Shown here in pieces: positions 8,364-16,652 of a stretch of DNA of 51,302 nt. The stretch spans positions 88,005-139,306 of the forward strand of contig KE159531.1 in assembly GCA_000403215.2 (NCBI GenBank), in the 5' to 3' direction. The position numbers were made by a program, and so were the translations under genes. Every line of letters begins with the position of its first letter. Position 1 is the first letter of the stretch. The stretch is from Lachnospiraceae bacterium A4 (GTDB lineage: Bacteria > Bacillota > Clostridia > Lachnospirales > Lachnospiraceae). Below the pieces are notes generated by a model. The model was given only the letters and a program-made list of their open reading frames with translations, did not search any database and was not told the origin of the DNA.

Positions 8364-10171
8364 TTGCTTTAATGAAACGGATTGTTGCGGTATCGGGGAA
8401 GTATCAGGGGAGGATTCGGCTGGCGTTTGTTTTCTCGTTTCTCAAATCCCTGTTGTCGAAGGCACCTGTCGGGTTGGCATTTTTTACCTTTGCCGCGTTT
8501 TTGGACGGACGTGTGGACGGTCGTTTCTGTCTGTGGATTGGTATAGGCATGGGCATTAGTCTGGTTTTACAGATTATCTGCCAGCACGCGGCGGACCGGC
8601 TGCAGTCGGCGGCGGGATTTATGGTGTTTGCCGAAAAGCGCATGGAGCTTGGCGCGCACCTGCGCAGGATGCCGATGGGGTATTTTACGGAGGGGAATAT
8701 CGGAAAGATCAGCTCCGTTCTGTCTACGGACATGGTCTTTATAGAGGAAAACTGCATGACAGCGCTTGCTGATATGATGAGTTATATTTTCGCGGAGGGG
8801 ATTATGCTGGTGTTTATGGCGGTATTGAATCCCTGGCTTGGACTCTTGGCAGCGGCATTGGTGGGCATCGTCCTGCTTCTGGCGAAAGGGATGCGGAAAG
8901 AGGCACTTGCGGATTCCACGGACAGGCAGGAGCAGAGCGAGAACCTGACGGAAGCGGTGTTGGATTTTACGGAAGGACTCGGCATTATCAAGACTTATAA
9001 CCTGTTGGGGGAAAAGTCAAGGGAGTTGACGGAAAATTTCCGTAAGAGCTGCGAGACGAATATCCATTTTGAAGAGAGCCATTCCCCGTGGCAGCGCAGG
9101 CTGAACCTTGTTTATGGGATAGGCGTGGCGCTAGTGGTGGCGCTTGCCATGTTCTTTTATGGGAAAGGAATGCTGGAGGTATCCATGTTAATCGGCGTTA
9201 TGCTGTTTGTATTTGACTTGTTCGGACCGTTAAAGGCGCTTTACGGGCAGAGTACCCGTCTGACGGTGATGAACAGCTGTATGGATCGCATAGAGGAAGT
9301 GTTTGCGGAGAGCGAGCTTCCCGATATGGGCAGCGAACATATCCCTGCGGCGGATAGGCTGCGGGAGGGCGTGCCGGAAGTGGAGTTCCGGGATGTGAGT
9401 TTTTCCTATGGAAAGGGCGGTATTGCTACAACAAAAGCCAGTTCTGAAAATGCCGGCATGGAAGCAAAAGAGGCGCTGCGCCATGTCTCATTTCAGATGA
9501 ACCGGAATGAGATGACAGCGCTGGTGGGACCTTCCGGTGGGGGAAAAACCACTATAGCCAGCCTGCTTGCACGGTTTTGGGATGTAAAGTCGGGAAAGAT
9601 TTTGATCCGCGGGACGGACATCCGCAAGGTGCCGCTTTCGGAGCTGATGGACAGCATCAGCATGGTATTTCAAAGAGTATATCTGTTCCAGGATACGATT
9701 TACAATAATATCATCATGGGACGACCTGATGCCACGAGGGAGGAAGTCATGGAGGCGGCAAAAAAGGCGCGGTGTTATGATTTCATCATGGCATTGCCCG
9801 ATGGGTTTGATACGATGGTGGGAGAAGGCGGGGAAAGCCTTTCCGGTGGGGAAAAGCAGCGCATTTCCATTGCCCGCTGTATTTTGAAGGACGCCCCCAT
9901 CGTTATTCTGGACGAGGCGACCGCCAGCGTGGACGCGGATAATGAAAGCTATATTCAGCAGGCAATCAGCGAGCTCTGCGTAGGAAAGACGCTTCTGGTG
10001 ATTGCGCACCGCCTGAATACCATACGCAGCGCGAATCAGATCCTTGTCATTGCGGATGGGGAAGTGGCACAGTCCGGGACGCACGGGGAACTGATGGAGG
10101 AAGGCGGCATTTACCGTGATTTTGTACAGGTGAGAGAAAACAGCGGTGGATGGAACCGGAGAGCCGGGTAA
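8360..10171 (+). CDS. ABC transporter half, pair 1 subunit B
   Basis: This 603-aa protein has the same membrane-ATPase layout. The coupling-helix region reads RRMPMGYFTEGNIGK, typical of the B subunits here. Walker A GPSGGGKTT is at about residue 390, signature LSGGE at about 493, and Walker B IVILDEATASVD is intact. About 15 extra residues (GGIATTKASSENAGMEA) follow the A-loop Tyr, matching in position the insertion in subunit A. Translation is coupled to subunit A through ATGA at 8360; upstream in-frame starts lie inside that gene. It is predicted to form the working pump with the preceding protein. Confidence 0.9.
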   Translation: MIALMKRIVAVSGKYQGRIRLAFVFSFLKSLLSKAPVGLAFFTFAAFLDGRVDGRFCLWIGIGMGISLVLQIICQHAADRLQSAAGFMVFAEKRMELGAHLRRMPMGYFTEGNIGKISSVLSTDMVFIEENCMTALADMMSYIFAEGIMLVFMAVLNPWLGLLAAALVGIVLLLAKGMRKEALADSTDRQEQSENLTEAVLDFTEGLGIIKTYNLLGEKSRELTENFRKSCETNIHFEESHSPWQRRLNLVYGIGVALVVALAMFFYGKGMLEVSMLIGVMLFVFDLFGPLKALYGQSTRLTVMNSCMDRIEEVFAESELPDMGSEHIPAADRLREGVPEVEFRDVSFSYGKGGIATTKASSENAGMEAKEALRHVSFQMNRNEMTALVGPSGGGKTTIASLLARFWDVKSGKILIRGTDIRKVPLSELMDSISMVFQRVYLFQDTIYNNIIMGRPDATREEVMEAAKKARCYDFIMALPDGFDTMVGEGGESLSGGEKQRISIARCILKDAPIVILDEATASVDADNESYIQQAISELCVGKTLLVIAHRLNTIRSANQILVIADGEVAQSGTHGELMEEGGIYRDFVQVRENSGGWNRRAG

Positions 10172-10189
10172 TAATAATAAATAAATTCA

Positions 10190-10241
10190 CAAAGGGTAGC
10201 GTCTTGTAGCGTTTTTTGGACGATACAGGAGCTGCCCTTTG
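10190..10241 (+). terminator. Inverted repeat after ABC pair 1
   Basis: CAAAGGGTAGC (10190-10200) pairs with GCTGCCCTTTG (10231-10241) with one G-T pair around a 30-base loop that contains a short T-run. It probably acts as a weak terminator or transcript stabiliser. There is no T-run after the stem. Confidence 0.45.
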
Positions 10242-10286
10242 CGGTATTTCATTGAAATTTCGCTGGAGCAGTGGTATACTACTGGG

Positions 10287-10302
10287 GTTAGTGTTGACAA
10301 AC
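10287..10302 (+). promoter_or_regulatory. Weak GTTAG-N6-CTAAC-like box before araC1
   Basis: GTTAG-TGTTGA-CAAAC differs from the box consensus at one position. It lies 35 bases before a small reading frame and about 190 bases before the AraC gene. It may place the AraC gene under the same regulator as the ABC pairs. Confidence 0.35.
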
Positions 10303-10321
10303 TGGAGGCTTAGGGGATTTA

Positions 10322-10465
10322 GTGACGGATAAATTGAAAATCACAGCGGTTGCGGTAGGTACAGGCATTGGTATGTGGGCGGAAGAAGCCACGGCTGTGA
10401 TACGAAAGGAAGACGGCATAAAGTCGGCGGCAGAGGCGATAGAGGAATACTGCAGGGGAACCTGA
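10322..10465 (+). CDS. Possible 47-aa peptide or gene remnant
   Basis: A GTG-initiated frame with GGGG seven bases upstream encodes 47 residues beginning VTDKLKITAVAVGTGIGMW and ending EEYCRGT. The start resembles the N-terminus of tetrapyrrole/corrin methylases (hydrophobic strand then a Gly-rich turn), but it is too short for a function, so it may be a leftover. It ends 29 bases before the AraC start. Confidence 0.3.
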   Translation: MTDKLKITAVAVGTGIGMWAEEATAVIRKEDGIKSAAEAIEEYCRGT

Positions 10466-10493
10466 TGTTGTGGCGGTGATGGGAGGAATGAAG

Positions 10494-11456
10494 ATGAGTC
10501 AGATCCCGGTTATGGGCGAAATAAGCGCTAATCCGACGGAATACGGTGGTGGCAGCGTATATCGGTTCCAAAACGAAACGGGCGAGGGAACCATCACCAT
10601 CTACGAGGTTTTTCCCGGCGTCGCGTTTTCTTATAACGATTTTCACATGCGGTATTATGACAGCAAATTTCAGCCAGACCGTGACCTTTTCTGCATCGAC
10701 CACTGCAGGGAGGGGCGGCTGGAATATCCGGCGGCTTGTGATGCCTATTCCTATGTGGAGGCGGGCGACCTGAAGCTGGACAGGCGGCTCACCCATACAG
10801 GGCATTTTGAGATGCCCCTGTCCCATTACCACGGCGCGATGGTGTCTTTTGATATGGAGACTGCCTGTCAATCCCTGCCGTTGGAGATGAAGGATTTTCC
10901 CGTGGATCTGCGGGCGCTGCAGAAAAAGTTCTGCGGCGGCATTTATCCGTATGTCGTGCCGGGAACGGCTTCCATCACACATATATTTGCGGAACTGTAC
11001 GCTGTGCCGGAAAAAATCAGACGTCCGTATTTGAAGGTTAAGATACTGGAACTGCTGTTGTTTCTGGACGCTTTGGAGCTGTCTGCAGGCGTGGACGGCA
11101 GGGGGAACGGGAAACCGTATTTTTATAAGGCGCAGGTGGAAAAGGTCAAGGCGGTCGGGCAGTTTATCACACAGAATATGGGGGAGAGCTTTACGCAGGA
11201 GGAATTGTCGGAGCGGTTCGACATCCCGCTGACAACGATGAAACAGTGCTTCAAGGCGGTGTTCGGCGCGCCAATCGGCAGTTATCTGACGCAGTACCGG
11301 ATGAACCGGGCGGCGGTCTTTTTAAGGACGAAACGGGAAATGAGCGTGGCGGAGATTGCAGGGCGCGTGGGGTATGACAGTCAGAGCAAGTTTGCGGCGG
11401 CGTTTCGCAGGCAGATGGGGATGACGCCGGGGGAGTACCGGCGACGTTTAGAATGA
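10494..11456 (+). CDS. AraC-family transcriptional regulator 1
   Basis: This protein of about 320 aa has a C-terminal double HTH: ESFTQEELSERFDIPLTTMK for the first helix pair, then a segment with MSVAEIAGRVGYDSQSKFAA, ending in the AraC signature MGMTPGEYRR. The long N-terminal effector domain is Tyr/Phe-rich and resembles PchR/YbtA-type regulators, which activate siderophore uptake with the siderophore as ligand; that link is family-level inference. ATG 10494 was chosen because GGGAGGAATG precedes it. It sits between ABC pairs 1 and 2, so it could activate either. Confidence 0.85.
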   Translation: MSQIPVMGEISANPTEYGGGSVYRFQNETGEGTITIYEVFPGVAFSYNDFHMRYYDSKFQPDRDLFCIDHCREGRLEYPAACDAYSYVEAGDLKLDRRLTHTGHFEMPLSHYHGAMVSFDMETACQSLPLEMKDFPVDLRALQKKFCGGIYPYVVPGTASITHIFAELYAVPEKIRRPYLKVKILELLLFLDALELSAGVDGRGNGKPYFYKAQVEKVKAVGQFITQNMGESFTQEELSERFDIPLTTMKQCFKAVFGAPIGSYLTQYRMNRAAVFLRTKREMSVAEIAGRVGYDSQSKFAAAFRRQMGMTPGEYRRRLE

Positions 11457-11464
11457 GATATATG

Positions 11465-11501
11465 AAAATGAATGCTATTGCTTGCTATATCATTCATTTT
11501 T
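11465..11501 (+). terminator. Terminator after araC1
   Basis: AAAATGAATG (11465-11474) pairs with CATTCATTTT (11491-11500), followed by T. It starts 9 bases after the araC1 stop codon. Confidence 0.75.
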
Positions 11502-11794
11502 GCGCATATTAATATTAAATATGGAGGCTTTTGCCAGATTGGAGGCGTCAGGGAAGGCGTTTGGACAGTCTTTGGATTACGATAAAGAGTGAGAGGAGGC
11601 AATGGGTGCAAAATACATTATGACGGCAATAAAAGATTATACAGTTCATATTGACGATAAGAAAAGAATAAGACCTTAACTAAATGATGCAGAAATGTCT
11701 ATTTTAAAGAGTTTGCCGACAAGATAAAAATTTGTCCAATCGGGACCAAACGGGCGGATTGGGGTAGAAATCAGGTCATGAAAGCGATAGAATA
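11502..11794 (+). other. Gene-poor stretch with decayed coding traces
   Basis: About 290 bases hold only short broken frames: MEAFARLEASGKAFGQSLDY from 11521, a 25-codon frame from 11602 (MGAKYIMTAIKDYTVHIDDK, then KRIRP and a stop) that continues in frame after the stop as LNDAEMSILKSLPTR, and a fragment ending ADWGRNQVMKAIE near 11794. Ribosome-like sites precede the first two. I read this as the remains of one or more small genes, possibly an antitoxin-like pair, now non-functional. Confidence 0.35.
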
Positions 11795-11828
11795 ATGGCG
11801 GTTAGCGAAAACTAATCACCATTATTTT
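11795..11828 (+). promoter_or_regulatory. GTTAG-N6-CTAAT box inside a terminator-like hairpin
   Basis: GTTAG-CGAAAA-CTAAT at 11801-11816 is embedded in a larger near-palindrome, AATGGCGGTTAG / CTAATCACCATT (two G-T pairs), followed by ATTTTTTT. The same bases could be a repressor operator in DNA and an intrinsic terminator or attenuator in RNA. It lies 20 bases before the pair 2 start codon. Confidence 0.6.
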
Positions 11829-11847
11829 TTTGTGGAGGAACTTGTAT

Positions 11848-13677
11848 ATGAAAGAAAAAAAGCAGAATTTTTTATCCTGTCTGCTGTCTTATGCCCGGGA
11901 AGGGAAACAGAAGCTGATCTTATCGGTGATTTTGTCCGTGGTCAGCATCACGGCGGGGCTTGTGCCCTACTATTGTTTTTACCGTGTACTCTGCCTGTTT
12001 TTAGTCGGGGCGGTTTCGGCGGCGGATATCTGGCAGTGGAGTTTTCTTGCGCTTGCCGCCTATGCGGGGAGGGTGCTTTGTTTCGGGCTGTCCACCTCGG
12101 CGAGCCATTACGCGGCATACCATATTTTGGAAGGACTGCGGAACCGCGTGGCGGAGCGCTTTCTGCACGCGCCTCTGGGGGAAGTGACGAAACACAGCAT
12201 CGGAGAAATCAAGGGAATTATGGTGGATAAAATCGAGGACATCGAGCCGCCCCTTGCTCATCTGGTGCCGGAGGGGAGCGGGCATATCGTACTGCCTCTT
12301 GTGAGTATGGCGGCGCTTGCGGCAATCGACTGGCGGCTGCTCTTGGCGTCCCTGATTACGTTCCCGCTTTCTTTTGTCTGTATGGGACTGACCTTTAAGA
12401 TCAGCGGGAAAAACTATGACACCTACAATGAATCCCTGTCACGGATGAACAGCAACATTGTGGAGTATGTGGAGGGCATCGAGGTCATCAAGGCATTCGG
12501 CAGGGCGGGGGAATCTTATGAGAAGTTTTCGTCCGCCATCCTGAATTACAGGACGTTTGTGGTCAGATGGCTTTCTTCCACATGGGTGACGATGAAGCTG
12601 GCTTTTGCCCTGTTTCCGTCCACGCTGTTAGGGGTTCTGCCGGCGGCGCTCCTGCTTGGGGCGGACGGTGTGATTACGGCGGCGCAGGCAGCGCTTGCGG
12701 TCATGCTTTCTATGTCTATGGTAGGCTCTCTTGCGAAGCTGGAGGTGTTTTCCAATGAAATCAAAAAAGTGCAGATGACGGTGGAGGAATTGCAGGAGTA
12801 TCTGGAAATGCCTGAACTGTCGGAAAAGGAGCAGGAGGTACAACTGAACAATTATGATGTGGAACTGCAGAATGTCTGTTTTTCCTATGATAAGGATGAG
12901 GTTCTGCACGGCGTTTCCTTAAAACTGCCGCAGGGCAGCTTTACCGCGCTGGTGGGACCGTCGGGCGGTGGAAAGTCCACGGTGGCAAGGCTGGTTTCCC
13001 GGTTTTATGATGTTTCTTCCGGCGGTATCTCCATTGGCGGCGTGGATATCCGGGAAATGCCTCTTTCACAGCTTTCCGGTATTGTCAGCTTTGTGGCGCA
13101 GGATAATTTCCTGTTCCGCTGTTCTGTCAAAGAAAATATCCGTATGGGAAACCCAAATGCGAGTGACGCACAGGTGATCGCGGCGGCAAGGGCGGCGCAG
13201 TGCGAGGAATTTATCAGAAAATTGCCAGACGGTTATGATACGCCTGCAGGCGAAGCAGGTAAACGGCTGTCGGGCGGCGAAAAGCAGCGTATCGCCATTG
13301 CCAGGATGATTTTGAAGGACGCGCCGGTGGTCATTTTGGACGAGGCGACTGCCTTTACTGACCCGGAGAATGAGGATAAGATTCAGAAAAGCATCCGGGA
13401 ACTGGCAAAGGGCAAGACGCTCCTTGTCATTGCCCACAGACTTTCCACGATCAAAAACGCGGACAATATCGTGGTGCTGGAGAATGGGAGCATTGCAGCA
13501 CAGGGGCGTCAGGAGGAGCTTCTCGAACAATGTCCGTTATACCGGAATATGTGGGAATCACATATCGGCGCAAAGAACTGGTCGGTTGGAAAACCGGGAG
13601 CTGAAAAAGAAACGGAAATCGGCGGAAACCGGGCAGATGTGTGGAACAGTGGAAAGGAGGCGGCAGCAAATGTTTAG
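11848..13677 (+). CDS. ABC transporter half, pair 2 subunit A
   Basis: This protein of about 609 aa has an exporter-type membrane domain and an ATPase domain. The A-subunit motif LAHLVPE follows IEDIEPP near residue 135. Walker A GPSGGGKST, signature LSGGE and Walker B VVILDEAT are all intact, and the D-loop reads AFTDPEN. ATG 11848 has GGAGGAA at the right distance. Its 3' end overlaps subunit B by 8 bases. The ATPase lacks the A-loop insertion found in pair 1. The substrate is unknown; the context suggests iron-related transport. Confidence 0.9.
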   Translation: MKEKKQNFLSCLLSYAREGKQKLILSVILSVVSITAGLVPYYCFYRVLCLFLVGAVSAADIWQWSFLALAAYAGRVLCFGLSTSASHYAAYHILEGLRNRVAERFLHAPLGEVTKHSIGEIKGIMVDKIEDIEPPLAHLVPEGSGHIVLPLVSMAALAAIDWRLLLASLITFPLSFVCMGLTFKISGKNYDTYNESLSRMNSNIVEYVEGIEVIKAFGRAGESYEKFSSAILNYRTFVVRWLSSTWVTMKLAFALFPSTLLGVLPAALLLGADGVITAAQAALAVMLSMSMVGSLAKLEVFSNEIKKVQMTVEELQEYLEMPELSEKEQEVQLNNYDVELQNVCFSYDKDEVLHGVSLKLPQGSFTALVGPSGGGKSTVARLVSRFYDVSSGGISIGGVDIREMPLSQLSGIVSFVAQDNFLFRCSVKENIRMGNPNASDAQVIAAARAAQCEEFIRKLPDGYDTPAGEAGKRLSGGEKQRIAIARMILKDAPVVILDEATAFTDPENEDKIQKSIRELAKGKTLLVIAHRLSTIKNADNIVVLENGSIAAQGRQEELLEQCPLYRNMWESHIGAKNWSVGKPGAEKETEIGGNRADVWNSGKEAAANV

Positions 13678-15493
13678 GACATTGAAACGGATCATAAACT
13701 GGTGCGGTGAGTTTAAGGGAAAGTTATATATCGGGTTTGTATTTTCCTTTTTCTCCCATCTGTTTGCCGCCATGCCGGTGATGGTGGCGGCATATACCGT
13801 GGGGCGTTTCCTTACAGCCTCGCAAAAAGGGCAGGTGTTTGATAAAAAATGGGCGGGAGCCAGTTTCGGGATCATCGCATTATTGGTCTTTCTGCGGTTT
13901 TTCTTTGACTACATGCGTTCCAGCTTTCAGGAAGCGATCAGCTATGAGCTTGTGGCGAAGGACCGGCTTGCCATCGGGGACGCGCTAAAGCGGGTATCCC
14001 TTGGGTATTTCCAGCAAAACAGTACGGGGGATATTTTAAATTCGATTACCACAGGCTTAAATACACTGGAAAACATGGGTATCCGCATGATCGACAACTT
14101 TGTGGGCGGCTATCTGAATTTTCTTGTGATATTCTTATGCCTGCTTGTGTTCTCACCGCTTACGGCGGTGACTGCGCTGACAGGGGCGGCGGTTTCGTTC
14201 CTGTTCCTTTTGCTGGTATCAAGACACAGTGTAAAGAATGCGCCGAGAGAGGCGGATGCGGGGAAAATGCTGTCCGGAGCAGTGTTAGAATATGCACGCG
14301 GACTTTCCACCGTGAAATCCTTCGGGCAGGGCGGTGCGGCACAACAGAGCATAAGAGAGGCAGTCAGGGAAAACCGCGATATGCGGCTGAAGATTGAATA
14401 TGGGTTTACCCCTGCAAACTGCGGACATCTGCTGGCGTTAAAAACCGCCTCCGTCTTTCTGGCGGCGTCTGCCTGTCTGCTTGCGCTTGCAGGGAATATG
14501 GAAATGCCGGTCATGCTGATGTTTGTATTCTTTTCCTTTGGCATTTTTGGTTCCCTGGAGCCTGTCAGCGACAGTGCCCATGTTTTAGGGATTATCAATA
14601 CGGCGATGGATCAGATTGACGCGCTGAAGGAGGGAAATTATATCGACCGGGACGGGAAAGAGATTAGGTTGGAAAATTTTGAGATAGAGTTTCAACATGT
14701 AGATTTTGGGTATGAGGAAATCGTTTCGTCTGCGATGAGCCATTGCAAAGTTGGTTCTGCCAAATGGGAGACGGGAATAGATCATCCTGCAGGGCGGATG
14801 GTATTAAAGGACGTCAGCTTTACCATTCCTGAAAGGATCTCCACCGCCATTGTGGGACCATCCGGCAGTGGGAAGACGACTATCTGTAATTTAATCGCGC
14901 GCTTTTATGATGTGGGTTCGGGCAGCATCCGTATAGGCGGACATGATGTGCGGGAGTTTACCTGTGACAGTCTGTTAAAAAATATGTCAATGGTGTTCCA
15001 GAATGTCTATCTGTTCCATGATACCATCCGCAGCAACATCCGTTTTGGCAGGCCGGATGCCGCGGAGGAGGAAATCATAGAGGCGGCGAAAGCGGCAAGG
15101 TGCCACGATTTTATCATGGCGCTGCCAAATGGGTATGACACCATAATCGGAGAGGGCGGCGGCACGCTTTCCGGCGGGGAAAAGCAGAGGATTTCCATTG
15201 CCCGTGCCATGCTGAAAGATGCGCCGATTGTGATTTTAGACGAGGCTACGGCGAGCGTGGACCCGGAGAACGAACATCTGATTCAGGAGGCAATATCGGA
15301 GCTGACGCAGGGGAAAACAATCATTACCATTGCGCACAGGCTGGCAACGATTGAAAACGCCAACCAGATCCTTGTGATTGATAATGGGACGGTGGCGCAG
15401 AGAGGGACTCATAAGGAGCTTCTGGAGCAGGAAGGAACTTACAGGGAGTTCGTGCGAATCAGGGAGCAGGCGGAAGGGTGGCAGATACAGTGA
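13670..15493 (+). CDS. ABC transporter half, pair 2 subunit B
   Basis: This protein of about 607 aa partners subunit A. The coupling-helix region is KRVSLGYFQQNSTGD. Walker A GPSGSGKTT, signature LSGGE and Walker B IVILDEATASVD are intact. After the A-loop Tyr (FGYEE) there is an insertion of about 25 residues including SSAMSHCKVGSAKWE, at the same place as in both pair 1 subunits. ATG 13670 follows AAAGGAGG; upstream in-frame codons lie inside subunit A. A terminator follows 16 bases after the stop. Confidence 0.9.
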   Translation: MFRTLKRIINWCGEFKGKLYIGFVFSFFSHLFAAMPVMVAAYTVGRFLTASQKGQVFDKKWAGASFGIIALLVFLRFFFDYMRSSFQEAISYELVAKDRLAIGDALKRVSLGYFQQNSTGDILNSITTGLNTLENMGIRMIDNFVGGYLNFLVIFLCLLVFSPLTAVTALTGAAVSFLFLLLVSRHSVKNAPREADAGKMLSGAVLEYARGLSTVKSFGQGGAAQQSIREAVRENRDMRLKIEYGFTPANCGHLLALKTASVFLAASACLLALAGNMEMPVMLMFVFFSFGIFGSLEPVSDSAHVLGIINTAMDQIDALKEGNYIDRDGKEIRLENFEIEFQHVDFGYEEIVSSAMSHCKVGSAKWETGIDHPAGRMVLKDVSFTIPERISTAIVGPSGSGKTTICNLIARFYDVGSGSIRIGGHDVREFTCDSLLKNMSMVFQNVYLFHDTIRSNIRFGRPDAAEEEIIEAAKAARCHDFIMALPNGYDTIIGEGGGTLSGGEKQRISIARAMLKDAPIVILDEATASVDPENEHLIQEAISELTQGKTIITIAHRLATIENANQILVIDNGTVAQRGTHKELLEQEGTYREFVRIREQAEGWQIQ

Positions 15494-15509
15494 GAAAATC
15501 GTCTGTTTC

Positions 15510-15537
15510 AAGGGCATTGTTTCGGCAATGCTCTTTT
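15510..15537 (+). terminator. Terminator after ABC pair 2
   Basis: AAGGGCATTG pairs with CAATGCTCTT (one G-T pair) around TTTCGG, followed by TTCTG. It separates pair 2 from the tetR2 promoter that begins four bases later. Confidence 0.65.
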
Positions 15538-15540
15538 CTG

Positions 15541-15601
15541 TTGACAAAAACGGAAAGGGATGTTATATTTAAAACAATGTTTTAAAAACATTGTTTTAAA
15601 T
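15541..15601 (+). promoter_or_regulatory. tetR2 promoter with perfect 35-base operator
   Basis: TTGACA at 15541-15546 and TATATT at 15564-15569 are 17 bases apart. A perfect inverted repeat, ATTTAAAACAATGTTT / AAACATTGTTTTAAAT with a TAA centre (15567-15601), covers the -10 and start region. This is a strong candidate operator for TetR2. Confidence 0.78.
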
Positions 15602-15623
15602 ATCTGAAAAGGAGGGGGATAAA

Positions 15624-16241
15624 TTGGCAAGCCGGGTGGAAGGGTTCGATGAAAAAATTCTTCTGTGTGCAAAGGAAGAATTTTTGGAAAAGGGATATGC
15701 GGACGCCTCGCTGCGGACAATTGCTCAAAACGCTGGTGTCAGTACCAGCACAATTTATACCCGCTATTCGGATAAAGAGGGTTTGTTCCTTTTTTTGGTG
15801 GAACCGGCGGCCGAAGGCTTAAAGGAACTGATCCGAAGTTCATTAACGGAATTTTCTTCTCTAACGGCACAGGAGCAAAAAGAGGCATACGGGGAATATT
15901 CGGATCAGGGTTTTCCGGGTGTGATTGAATACATTTACGAATATTTTGCAGAGTTTAAGCTGCTTATCACCGGTTCGCCGGGAACTGTCTGTCAGGATTT
16001 TCTGGAAAGCCTTGTGAAGCTGGATACGGAATGTATGAAAGCTTTTTTGAAAAGCGCGGGCAGCCGCGCATGGGCGGAGGGCAGGATTACGGAAGGATTC
16101 CTGCATGTGGTTTCGAGTGCGTTTTATTCCGGTATTTTCGAGGTGGTCATTCATGATATGACGATAGAGGATGCGGGAAAATATCTCAACGAACTGCGGA
16201 CTTTTTATGGAAACGGCTGGAAAGAGTATTTAAAAAATTAG
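15624..16241 (+). CDS. TetR-family regulator 2
   Basis: This 205-aa protein has the TetR domain at residues 8-55: ILLCAKEEFLEKGYADASLR, then TIAQNAGVSTSTIYTRYSDK. The start is TTG 15624 behind GGAGGGGG. The C-terminal domain aligns by eye with TetR3 (shared YIYEYxxxFKLLxxGxxGT, SSAFYSGIFEVVIHDM and the Trp-containing end), so the two are paralogs. It lies between pair 2 and the KTR/pair 3 block. Confidence 0.88.
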   Translation: MASRVEGFDEKILLCAKEEFLEKGYADASLRTIAQNAGVSTSTIYTRYSDKEGLFLFLVEPAAEGLKELIRSSLTEFSSLTAQEQKEAYGEYSDQGFPGVIEYIYEYFAEFKLLITGSPGTVCQDFLESLVKLDTECMKAFLKSAGSRAWAEGRITEGFLHVVSSAFYSGIFEVVIHDMTIEDAGKYLNELRTFYGNGWKEYLKN

Positions 16242-16260
16242 GAGGGAGAGGATATGAACC

Positions 16261-16473
16261 ATGCAGAAAGCCGAAGGATTTTGTGTGGATGAAAGCGGAT
16301 GGATACACTGCCCTTTTTGTAAATGCAGGACACGTACAAAGATTCGGGCAGATACCTCACTAAAAAACTTTCCGATCTTTTGTCCGAAATGCAAGCAGGA
16401 ATGTTTGATAGATGTTGACGAAATGAAAATACAATTATCAGTAGTGCCAGACGCTAAGACGCAGAGCCGATAA
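16261..16473 (+). CDS. Cysteine-rich KTR-type small protein
   Basis: This 70-aa protein has two Cys pairs, CPFC and CPKC, around the sequence RTRTKIRADT, the pattern of the cysteine-rich KTR domain family seen on Tn916-type and other mobile elements. It is a probable zinc-ribbon of unknown role. It starts 19 bases after tetR2 under the same ribosome-site region and is followed by a terminator whose stem overlaps its last codons. Its presence suggests that the next ABC pair arrived with a mobile element. Confidence 0.75.
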   Translation: MQKAEGFCVDESGWIHCPFCKCRTRTKIRADTSLKNFPIFCPKCKQECLIDVDEMKIQLSVVPDAKTQSR

Positions 16474-16513
16474 TTTGTTTGTGGATACCACATGACAGAT
16501 TATCGGCTTTTTT
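16465..16513 (+). terminator. Terminator after the KTR gene
   Basis: AGCCGATAAT (16465-16474) pairs with ATTATCGGCT (16499-16508), followed by TTTTT. The 5' arm includes the end of the KTR coding sequence. Confidence 0.8.
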
Positions 16514-16522
16514 ATACGCAGA

Positions 16523-16561
16523 CCCGTGCAGAGGATATATGCCGCTAAGGCGGCGCACGGG
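16523..16561 (+). other. GC-rich bulged hairpin in the pair 3 leader
   Basis: CCCGTGC (16523-16529) pairs with GCACGGG (16555-16561), stacked directly on GCCGC/GCGGC with a TAAG loop and an 11-base one-sided bulge AGAGGATATAT. It is far more GC-rich than its surroundings. It may be a leader RNA structure or an element end. The function is unknown. Confidence 0.45.
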
Positions 16562-16614
16562 CCGCGCGGCGAGTAGAAGAGAAGGTCATTTCCTTACTCG
16601 ATTTTTGAATATAG

Positions 16615-16630
16615 GTTAGAGATTTATAAC
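16615..16630 (+). promoter_or_regulatory. GTTAG-N6-CTAAC-like box upstream of ABC pair 3
   Basis: GTTAG-AGATTT-ATAAC matches the box with one mismatch and lies 23 bases before the pair 3 start codon, similar to the positions of boxes at the other pairs. Confidence 0.5.
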
Positions 16631-16652
16631 CAGAGATAGGAGGGATTTTACT

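Noticed and set aside
9488-10084. Long minus-strand open frames opposite the ABC ATPase domains (also 13066-13530, 17880-18245, 19460-20050, 23887-24522)
   Set aside because: They recur at the same place opposite each conserved ATPase domain, lack ribosome sites, and their translations mirror the coding strand. They are shadows.
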